Shown in pieces: positions 41,301-48,004 of a stretch of 64,000 nucleotides of DNA (its first letter is position 1; each line of letters opens with the position of its first letter). The DNA lies in the NCBI GenBank assembly GCA_020722815.1, contig DYKB01000003.1, positions 129,502 through 193,501 on the forward strand. Reading direction: 5' to 3'. The notes beneath the pieces were generated by a model. It was not told where the DNA came from. It ran no database searches and saw only the letters and a list, made by a program, of their open reading frames with translations. The translations under genes and the position numbers were made by a program. The stretch comes from Caldithrix sp. (GTDB lineage: Bacteria > Zhuqueibacterota > Zhuqueibacteria > Thermofontimicrobiales > Sulfurfontimicrobiaceae).

Positions 41301-41486
41301 ATCCGCATATTTTCCAATTAAATAGCTGCCAAGCGCCAGCCCCCCCATAAATGCAGTCAGGAGACTGCTGGTGGCATAAGTTGTATTGCCAAAAATGAGC
41401 GCTAACTTTCTCAACCAGATGAGTTGATAAATTAGACCTGTGGCACCGGATAAAAAAAACAAAAAATAAATCACGAATTGAGCCAT
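38367..41486 (-). CDS. Spermidine synthase-like fused membrane protein with TPRs
   Basis: This 1039-residue fused protein begins with two membrane blocks (about residues 1-205 and 240-445), each with about six helices (e.g. AQFVIYFLFFLSGATGLIYQ and YATSSLLTAFMGGLALGSYL). These resemble the MFS-like spermidine synthase-like family and are related to each other. Residues ~490-730 form an SpeE-like SAM-binding fold (RHALVVGFGFGNTCRSFLD, FSPTLYTEEFYRLCRTKLN). Four to five TPRs follow from ~850 to the C-terminus (AYILQGLELANRKEWEKALE). Such membrane-fused synthases are common in uncultured phyla, and polyamine synthesis is unproven. The gene follows the SGNH hydrolase with 3 bp between them, so it is part of an operon with it. 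Confidence 0.85.
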   Translation of the reverse strand: MAQFVIYFLFFLSGATGLIYQLIWLRKLALIFGNTTYATSSLLTAFMGGLALGSYLIGKYADRIRNPLKFYGLLELGIGISAILILFFFLPISDAIYLSLFQITENNSIIVNIVRFLLSIIILIVPTTLMGGTLPVISKYFIKTADSLGRQVGWLYGFNTFGAVIGAFLTGYCFIYLWGVNTTLWMAILLNLLIGLAALLLNSYWTDPRPMPAQKTRKIHSEKIISPVQSEPIRHYDSRTAKFVLWLFGVAGFVSLAYEVVWTRALIFFVSSTTYSFTIILTTFLIGIALGSFIVTRWVDRIKRPLFWLGIFEAMIALAAVSTIFLLMNLNSFQNQLIELLKPGNWTLVTMLLFITVFLIIIIPTIGMGAAFPIVNRIYVQNIDKIGKGIGRVYMANTIGAILGSFLSGFVIIPLLGLNTSILILAAINLMLALLFILFEKENLNTKRRSLVFASVMVLLFLSISIPTFTTRPVFLKTAGFLGTRLLHHKDTAAATVSVLERKDQINIWGRNVRYINVNGHNTAHTTYSDMIIHKMLAHLPMLLTPGPRHALVVGFGFGNTCRSFLDYPHVKSVDCVELVAHEKKTAEFFKTENAGVFSDPRFSFIVNDGRNYILATPKNYDIISINSVDPKFSPTLYTEEFYRLCRTKLNTSGQLIAWLPISGMSLDEVQSLVKSFIKVFPYSSLWYNNPEHLLLLGMKGAYPIDVGLVKSRIEAPSVASSLAEIHLADPYIFLSTFFCGSAMLQKFAGSAVSHTDDKPIVEFSRIPSHEMNPDVYEELLKCRETVLSYCQNFEALGPTELVRTRILKYETEMKNLMAAFFTYRMLAAIPDQQEIVSEAINSIRKILDEEPDNDFALLQYVDLISHQDLEKDKKYFEAAITKAPDFAKAYILQGLELANRKEWEKALEFYQQALKINDNYVTAWLNHGLADIQLQRWEAAKVSFERLLEMDAENPFAYSTLAQVYYMLQDYPAAIRYMLTAIKKQPEQANLFFNLGRMYQKNNQPKEAIVTIEKGLKISPYDQRAHQLLDELKKTNEN

Positions 41487-41489
41487 GAA

Positions 41490-43034
41490 TTATTTATTTT
41501 CCTCCTGCTCTTTTTGTTCTTTCATTAGTTTTTGGCCAATTTCTTTCGCTTTTTGTGCAGATTGCTCCCTCAGGGTAGTCAGAATATTTTTTATGGCCGG
41601 ATTAAATTCACTGAATTGCGCCAAATAGCTTTGTTTGGTAAAATCATACTCAACCTTATAAGCAACAAAGTCATAAATATTTAATACTTCACGCGTTTTT
41701 TCCAAGGGAGGATATTGCAGTTTTCGGACACCAGGGAAAAGCCCATTTTCAGCCAGGGTTCGCGCCAGAAAAAGTGCCAGGTAAAAGTACCCCGGTTCGG
41801 TTGGATGCACATGATCCAATAAAAGCGACGGTTCGGGGTAATATTTGCCGGACAACTGCCTGAAAAACCGATCGGTATCGGCCAAAATAACATTTTCCTT
41901 CCTGGCGATTTCGCGGCAGATGGCCGGGATATAAGATTTCGCGCGAAAAGGCAAAACGTCCAGATCTGCGGCCCGGGCTAAAGCTAAATTAGCAATTTCA
42001 TAATCGGACAGCATCGTATAGTTCATGCCGGTATAATAATGTACATCCGCATAACTCGAATCAATATCATAGAGCTGCCGCCAACAATCCAGCGCTTCCG
42101 GATATTTTTTTTGGTCAAAAAGCAAACTGGCCTGATTGCGCAACGTATCCCACCTGGCTTTTGTTTCAACCGAAAGCTGGTGCGAAAACTGGCTGACAAA
42201 AGGGGGGAAAGTCAAATTAGTTATCGGTGTACACAGAACGACTTTTATACCATTTTTATTGGCCAGACGAATCAATTCAGTTATATTTTTTTGATAATTT
42301 TCCTGAACGACGGCATGATAAGGATCATCGACGGCTATGGTGTTTTGCATACTCCATTCGGCATAATTTTTATATTCAAGGAGTCCTTTTTGCCGGACTT
42401 TTTTAATAATCCAGCGCAATCCCTGATAAAGATACGTCTGGCGTAATTTGAGCAGAGTGTTATTCAGGAATTTTTTAGTAAACAGACGATTTGCTTGCTT
42501 TGATAAAACAAATTCATTCGGGCCGAAATATTCATTATGTCCGGAATAGACAATGATCACATCCGGATCATATTTTTTGAGATCATCGAAAACTTTTAAA
42601 ACCGACAGGCTGTTAAAAGCGTTGCTGCCGGCATTGAGGACCTCGATGTCGGGTAGATTGCGATTATACTGCAGAATCGCGCGTAAATAATTCGGAAAAG
42701 AAGCGGGACAGTTATATTCCGGCAGTGTGTTGTATGGATAGCCGGCCGTTGTCGAACCACCGAAGCAAAAGATACGGAACCGATTCCCTTTTTTCAGGCG
42801 CAACACCCGGTTGGATGCGGATGTATTAAAAGCATATTCGATATCATACAGAAAAAAATCGTTAAAATAATCCTGATTTAAATAAAGAAGGTTTTTTTTG
42901 CGATCAACGCGCAATGGCTCGAATCGGTGAGTAATTGAGTTGGCCACATATTCCCCGGCCAGCCAGATGACAACCGGCAAGGCGATAACAATTAAATAAA
43001 AAAGAATTCGTTTATAAAGAACATTTGATTTCAC
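41490..43034 (-). CDS. SGNH/GDSL hydrolase with TPR region
   Basis: This 514-residue protein has an N-terminal membrane helix (about residues 8-30), then an SGNH/GDSL hydrolase domain: block I FCFGGSTTAGYPY (about 91-103, with the nucleophile Ser), the mid block VIIVYSGHNEYFGPNE (about 155-170, with the GxxN-like Asn) and block V DHVHPTEPGYFYLALF (about 422-437). A TPR-like region (QKKYPEALDCWRQLYD) is inserted at about 310-370. It is probably held in the membrane facing the periplasm and may cleave or transfer esters such as O-acyl groups on polysaccharide. It is read between the beta-propeller lipoprotein and the fused synthase gene. Confidence 0.82.
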   Translation of the reverse strand: MKSNVLYKRILFYLIVIALPVVIWLAGEYVANSITHRFEPLRVDRKKNLLYLNQDYFNDFFLYDIEYAFNTSASNRVLRLKKGNRFRIFCFGGSTTAGYPYNTLPEYNCPASFPNYLRAILQYNRNLPDIEVLNAGSNAFNSLSVLKVFDDLKKYDPDVIIVYSGHNEYFGPNEFVLSKQANRLFTKKFLNNTLLKLRQTYLYQGLRWIIKKVRQKGLLEYKNYAEWSMQNTIAVDDPYHAVVQENYQKNITELIRLANKNGIKVVLCTPITNLTFPPFVSQFSHQLSVETKARWDTLRNQASLLFDQKKYPEALDCWRQLYDIDSSYADVHYYTGMNYTMLSDYEIANLALARAADLDVLPFRAKSYIPAICREIARKENVILADTDRFFRQLSGKYYPEPSLLLDHVHPTEPGYFYLALFLARTLAENGLFPGVRKLQYPPLEKTREVLNIYDFVAYKVEYDFTKQSYLAQFSEFNPAIKNILTTLREQSAQKAKEIGQKLMKEQKEQEENK

Positions 43035-43064
43035 GTGAATTTTCCAATAAAATAAAATAAAACC

Positions 43065-44063
43065 TTATTTGACTTTGAATGCAACCAATTGCTCAAAGGG
43101 TTGAGAAATGATGAAATAAAAGATGCCTTTTTGATAAACAAATTTATGATACCAGGGCGAATAAATATTGGGATTTACTGTCATTGTTAGCGGTGCTGAA
43201 AATTTATAGGCAGCAACGACATTCAATTCAAAATCATACTGCTCGATTAAATCAAAAAAGACCATATTCTCGTTGCTTAATTTTCGATTCACCCGGACAA
43301 TAAAAATTCCTTCCTCATTCACATAGAAATCTTCGACTAACGGTCCTGGTTTATCGTCGCTCAGCCGATAGGGCTTCATTTGGGACGGAATCTTTTTAGC
43401 AAGCAGCAAATTCCCTTCAAAATCGTAGATAAAACCACTATCAACGATGGTAGGGATATAAACAATCTTTCGGTCTGGCGTCACTCTTGAAAAAGCAAAG
43501 TCAAGATACTCCATTCCTTCCTGCGTACAACGCGGCTTTCGAAAAATTTTTAATTGTTTTCCATCTTTATTATAGGTCTCCAGGCAATACCCCAATAGCC
43601 GGGAGTCATACATCCGGTTGATGACAAAGCTGCTATCAGACGCCACAGAAATATCTCCCCGCCCCCGCAGATAATGACGGTTCACCGGAGTGCCGCGTGG
43701 TGTAAAGAATTCGAGCACGCCCATTGTATTGACGGCAAGTAAGGTATCGACTGGCGTCACCGAACAAAGTGCATCATAATTTCCGCTGCCATAGCCAGCA
43801 ATATTATTCACATAATTTCCCTGCGGATCAAACCGGAGAATACCCGGAGCATTAATATCGACCACAATGATTTCACCTTTTTGAGTAATATCGAGATCCG
43901 TAACCAGAGAAAAATATTTATCCATTTCGCGTTCCGGAATATTCAGCCGAAAAGGAATGAGTTCCAGTTGATACGAAGGGATCTTATCCCTACAACCTGT
44001 ATCAAACAGGAGGAATAATCCAAGCACAACAAGTATTAAATTCGTTCGCTTCATGAGTTTCAA
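43065..44063 (-). CDS. Six-bladed beta-propeller lipoprotein
   Basis: This 332-residue protein has a lipoprotein signal (LFLLFDTGC, lipobox with Cys at about 24). The mature part has repeated beta-propeller blades with the D-x-x-G-N / F-D-x-x-G type turns: ILRFDPQGNYVNNIAGYGSG, LETYNKDGKQLKIFRKP and GFIYDFEGNLLLAKKI. This matches the 6-bladed BF4221-type propellers common in Bacteroidota. It is the first of three genes read with the SGNH hydrolase and the spermidine-synthase-like protein, 30 bp before the SGNH gene. Its ligand is unknown. Confidence 0.78.
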   Translation of the reverse strand: MKLMKRTNLILVVLGLFLLFDTGCRDKIPSYQLELIPFRLNIPEREMDKYFSLVTDLDITQKGEIIVVDINAPGILRFDPQGNYVNNIAGYGSGNYDALCSVTPVDTLLAVNTMGVLEFFTPRGTPVNRHYLRGRGDISVASDSSFVINRMYDSRLLGYCLETYNKDGKQLKIFRKPRCTQEGMEYLDFAFSRVTPDRKIVYIPTIVDSGFIYDFEGNLLLAKKIPSQMKPYRLSDDKPGPLVEDFYVNEEGIFIVRVNRKLSNENMVFFDLIEQYDFELNVVAAYKFSAPLTMTVNPNIYSPWYHKFVYQKGIFYFIISQPFEQLVAFKVK

Positions 44064-44235
44064 TCTGTTTAACCTATCAATTAAATTTGATTGTCCATTG
44101 AGTCAACACTTAAACTTGACGGCTGGCATTGATTATTTGAAATCATGGTGAATTTCCTAATTGAGCTAAACGTCATTGGTTTTGAACCGGCGATATTCAT
44201 ATCGGTTAAAATACACCCTACCGATTTGCCCTGAC

Positions 44236-44279
44236 AAATTAAAAAACAGGGGGCACAGAAAAACAAATCTGCGTCCCCC
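44236..44279 (-). terminator. Intrinsic terminator after the PorV-like gene
   Basis: Read on the minus strand, GGGGGACGCAGA (44268-44279) pairs with TCTGTGCCCCC (44249-44259) and is followed by TGTTTTTTAATTTG. It lies 43 bp after the stop of the gene at 44322. This supports an operon of TonB-dependent receptor, secreted protein and PorV-like protein ending here. Confidence 0.78.
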
Positions 44280-44321
44280 AATAAAATTAATTCAACAACT
44301 AATTTCGGGATCTAACTGGCA

Positions 44322-45374
44322 TTAGAACTTGAATGTTAATGAGAAGCGATTAACATTTTCAAGGATACTAAATTGGGTCCAGGTATAATCCAGCGTTAAC
44401 TGATATCCACTATAAGGAATATCCAGCCCAGCGCCAACTGACAGGCCTTCATCAGTCCGATTGTAGGTTTGTTTACTCAGCCAGGAATCACGGCCAACCT
44501 TTTCATTTGAATAATAAACATTTCGTGACAGGAATTCATCCTGGGTGCCGGCAAAATTGAATTTATAGCCGCCACGCACGAAAACTTTCTTGAAAAGGTG
44601 GGTTTCCAGACCACCCAGGATCATCTGGTCAGCATCCAGCGGTTTTGCCGCATCGACATAACCTTTTAATCCAAAAATATCAGAATCGATCAGACTATAA
44701 GATGCACCAAAACTAAACACCAACGGGGCATAGATTGGTACATAATAATAGGTCATATCCTGACCGAGGTTCTGAATACGGGCACCAATGGTGAGATCCT
44801 TAAATCCGAGCTTGTAAATAGCACCGAAATCGAGCATAAAGGAATGGACTCCCACGCCATCGATGGTTTCGCTGTAGTATTTTCCGGTTAAACCGAGTGA
44901 CAATTTATCGGTAAATTGTCGGGCATAGCTTAATGCAATCACATTGGTATTAAAATCAAATGTGGCATCGGTCACGTATTCCACTCCCGCTAGGCCGGGT
45001 TGAATGTCACGGTTCGCGATAATATCACCAACTCCGGACATCAATCCACTCACAGCGAAAGTTCCAATATTGCCGAAAGTATGAGCCACGGCAAAAGCGT
45101 TGTGGCTCAAATCAGCAATCCAGTCGTTATAAGAAAAGGTAACTTGAGTCTCCCCGCTTTTCATTGAGATACCGGCAGGGTTCCAGAATGCCTGGTTTAC
45201 GTCACCCAGTGTCGTTGTCATTGCGCCAGCCAGGGCAGTCGCTTTTGCGCCAACGGCAACTTTTAATATTGAGGCACCAGATGTACCAGTTTTTTTCATC
45301 ATCTGTCCAAACCCGCTGCTTACAAACAGGATCATTACCAGGATAAGCAACGTGGAGATTAATTTATGTCTCAT
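44322..45374 (-). CDS. PorV/PorQ-family outer-membrane protein
   Basis: This 350-residue exported protein has a signal peptide (about 1-22). The mature part begins with the family motif SILKVAVGAKATALAGAMTT, followed by NQAFWNPAGISMKSGETQVT, both characteristic of PorV/PorQ proteins. The remainder is a beta-barrel ending in RFSLTFKF. PorV moves cargo from the type IX translocon to the PorU sortase; the group includes many PorV-like paralogues paired with particular cargoes. Here it is last in an operon with a TonB-dependent receptor and a secreted protein with a sorting-like C-terminus, so it may serve that cargo. A terminator follows 43 bp downstream. Confidence 0.88.
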   Translation of the reverse strand: MRHKLISTLLILVMILFVSSGFGQMMKKTGTSGASILKVAVGAKATALAGAMTTTLGDVNQAFWNPAGISMKSGETQVTFSYNDWIADLSHNAFAVAHTFGNIGTFAVSGLMSGVGDIIANRDIQPGLAGVEYVTDATFDFNTNVIALSYARQFTDKLSLGLTGKYYSETIDGVGVHSFMLDFGAIYKLGFKDLTIGARIQNLGQDMTYYYVPIYAPLVFSFGASYSLIDSDIFGLKGYVDAAKPLDADQMILGGLETHLFKKVFVRGGYKFNFAGTQDEFLSRNVYYSNEKVGRDSWLSKQTYNRTDEGLSVGAGLDIPYSGYQLTLDYTWTQFSILENVNRFSLTFKF

Positions 45375-45422
45375 AGAGCATATTCTCCTAATTTCATAGA
45401 ATTTATAATTAGTTATTTACCA

Positions 45423-47948
45423 TTAGCGCATAATTGCTAAATAACCAGTTTGTTGTCCACCCGGATACTGGGCCACCCAGATATACAATCCGCTTTGAAC
45501 TTCCGGACCATCTTTGCTAAACATATCCCAGAAAACCGTGCCATTTTGAGGATCGTAACCATAGTATTCGATAACATCCATAATTTGACCGGATAAATCG
45601 AAAATGGTGATCTTGGTATTTAGCGGTAAATTGTAGAAAACCACTTTATGTTCCAATCCGACATCATGTGGTGCTTGAACCTTATATGGATTCGGTTTTA
45701 CAGCAATCTGTTTTTTGCCACTCAGCAGATCTTTCACTTCTGCACGTGGCAGGTTCAACACAAAAGGCGCTCCCATTGTCTTACGAAGAGCAGCATCCAC
45801 TGGAAAATCGGCCGCTGCGGTTGCAAAAGGATACGTGCCTTGCCAGACACCCCAACGGCCATTAAAGTTATCTTTACCACTTTCGAGGCTGGTATAAGTC
45901 GTTCCAGCAATGTTACCGCTTTCATTATCAAAGGCGGCGACATAGTACCAGTAAGTATAACCGAATCGGGCTTCTTTCGATACATCCATCCAGACATAAG
46001 GATAATTAGCGGCATCACTACCGGTATTTGCATATTTCCCTAACTCGCCTTTCGGAATATAGGCCATCAATTTCCAGGGACCATGGAAACCAGGATTCCA
46101 ATCGAGATCGAAGCCAGCCGGGACGCTGTTATTCGGATTGATCGGTTCACAATATTTGGCGATTAATTCATCATCCGAGATGCCAATATCGGCAGCACTT
46201 TGCTTATGATAACGATCCAGGAAGCGGGTACCAAATTTGCCTGAATTGTATTTCGGGTAAGCGGTGACCCGGTAAATTTTATATCCTGCAAAATCAGCCG
46301 CAGCTTCAGCGCGGTTATCCCAGGCAATCAAGGGCTTCACGGTTAAGCCGCTCTCTTCACGATACTCAGCCGCACTCACTTTCATTTCGGGCATTGGCGG
46401 CGGAACTGGAACATTCCAGTTATTTTGATAGGCAAAGCGTGCTGCTTTCACCGCATTGCGAACGCCTTTCAGACGATAGCCACCATATTCAATCGCAACG
46501 ATGGTAATGGTTTCACCAACTTCCAATGAGAAGGGGCCTACACCAACCGATGCGCCGGAATCAAAGTTGTAAATCGTTTTCGGCGTACCACCTTTGGTCC
46601 AGACATCGGCCTCAGGAATTTTAGGCGATGGTGTACCCGGGAAGTTCTTTTCCCAGTTCTCGAAGAAGAAATTGGTATATTTCAAATCGCCCATTGGCTG
46701 ACCGCCTTTAATGGGCAAATTTTTAAATGATACCGGATTTCCAACCGTATAGAGCGTTGGATTCGAAGTGTCAAAATAGTTTGGATCCGGTTTCAACACT
46801 TTACCACGGAACAATGCCGGATCTTCTGCTTTACCACCTTCTTCATAGAAAACACCGGTGGCCATCACGAAGTTGCCGTAAGGTTCGCCAATCTTCGTCC
46901 GGTTACGCGTAACGTACCAGCCGCGTTGTGCGCCTTCACCAATGGGATGCGTACCATAAATCGTCTGTTTATCTGGCGCCGCCGAATTCCCCATCGGGCC
47001 TTGTTTCACAGCGATGAAGTGTTGACCATTCCAGATGTCGGAAAAAATGCCGAGAGCACTTCGATAAGCGACTTTGCGTTTACCATCAGCCGCCCAGCGA
47101 TTGGCATCCAGATCACTTTCAGGAATATGGGCCGCCCAGCAAGCCGGAACATCCCAGGGGTTACCTTCCGCATCGGGCGTGGCATCATAAGCCGAAAGAC
47201 GGGTTGCCGGCCAGGAACCCCAGCTCCAGCGACCACCACTCACGCTAATACGCATGCTGCCAAAGGTTTCTTCACTAAATAACATCGACAGGGCTTCGAT
47301 CTTGTGATTTTCACGATCAATGACACCGTCACAGTTATTGTCCTGAATACCGGTATTGGTCAATTCGAATTCCATCGCAATAAAGTCGTTCATATTCGCT
47401 TCATTCAGGCTGAAGCCGCGGATGCGACCTTTAATATCCACACCAATATTAGTTGGCATGAAAAATTCATACACTTGCGAGGTCCGATCATTGTTCAACC
47501 AGGGAGCGCCGCCATGACTGTCGCCATTCGAGGTCGGAACTTTGGTGCTGTTACCCATCGAAGCCATCCAGAAAGCGTTACAGTAATTACGGTAATTGGC
47601 CGTATCACTGGCAATGGCTTTGCGGTAGGCACCAATTGGTTCGGTGGGGCTGTACTCCGTCATCATCAGGTTGGTATTCCAGGTCAGGGTAAAAATATCC
47701 CCTGCGGGATAATGAAACGTCGGGGTATTCCACTGCCGTTCATAGTTTCCCATTCGGATGATGAGGAAATTTTTCATGACATCGGTTTTTGATTCACCAT
47801 AATACTTGTTTATGCCACTTGGCATAAAACTTTCCCAGAGGTCCCCGCAACTGATTACACCTATTCCAGGATAGTCGGTTGCCAGCGCAGATGCGCTCCA
47901 GGCCATGAGAAATATTATCACCAGGATTGATAATTTCTTTTTTAACAT
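45423..47948 (-). CDS. Large secreted protein with Por/FlgD-like C-terminus
   Basis: This 841-residue secreted protein has a signal peptide (about 1-23, ending ASALA). The middle has no domain I can name, but there is a FN3-like stretch at about 530-560 and 600-690 (AYPKYNSGKFGT, YTYWYYVAAFDNESG). The C-terminal ~85 residues (VKPNPYKVQAPHDVGLEHKV, ITIFDLSGQIMDVIEYYG, GPEVQSGLYIWVAQYPGG) form a FlgD/Por sorting-like beta-sandwich. This is consistent with export through the type IX system. It lies 56 bp after the TonB-dependent receptor and 48 bp before the PorV-like gene, in one operon. Its role is unknown; a substrate-binding partner of the receptor is an attractive inference. Confidence 0.72.
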   Translation of the reverse strand: MLKKKLSILVIIFLMAWSASALATDYPGIGVISCGDLWESFMPSGINKYYGESKTDVMKNFLIIRMGNYERQWNTPTFHYPAGDIFTLTWNTNLMMTEYSPTEPIGAYRKAIASDTANYRNYCNAFWMASMGNSTKVPTSNGDSHGGAPWLNNDRTSQVYEFFMPTNIGVDIKGRIRGFSLNEANMNDFIAMEFELTNTGIQDNNCDGVIDRENHKIEALSMLFSEETFGSMRISVSGGRWSWGSWPATRLSAYDATPDAEGNPWDVPACWAAHIPESDLDANRWAADGKRKVAYRSALGIFSDIWNGQHFIAVKQGPMGNSAAPDKQTIYGTHPIGEGAQRGWYVTRNRTKIGEPYGNFVMATGVFYEEGGKAEDPALFRGKVLKPDPNYFDTSNPTLYTVGNPVSFKNLPIKGGQPMGDLKYTNFFFENWEKNFPGTPSPKIPEADVWTKGGTPKTIYNFDSGASVGVGPFSLEVGETITIVAIEYGGYRLKGVRNAVKAARFAYQNNWNVPVPPPMPEMKVSAAEYREESGLTVKPLIAWDNRAEAAADFAGYKIYRVTAYPKYNSGKFGTRFLDRYHKQSAADIGISDDELIAKYCEPINPNNSVPAGFDLDWNPGFHGPWKLMAYIPKGELGKYANTGSDAANYPYVWMDVSKEARFGYTYWYYVAAFDNESGNIAGTTYTSLESGKDNFNGRWGVWQGTYPFATAAADFPVDAALRKTMGAPFVLNLPRAEVKDLLSGKKQIAVKPNPYKVQAPHDVGLEHKVVFYNLPLNTKITIFDLSGQIMDVIEYYGYDPQNGTVFWDMFSKDGPEVQSGLYIWVAQYPGGQQTGYLAIMR

Positions 47949-48004
47949 TACGTTTCTCCTAAATTTTACCTAATAGAGAAAGTCTATTCAATTTTGATTT
48001 AACA

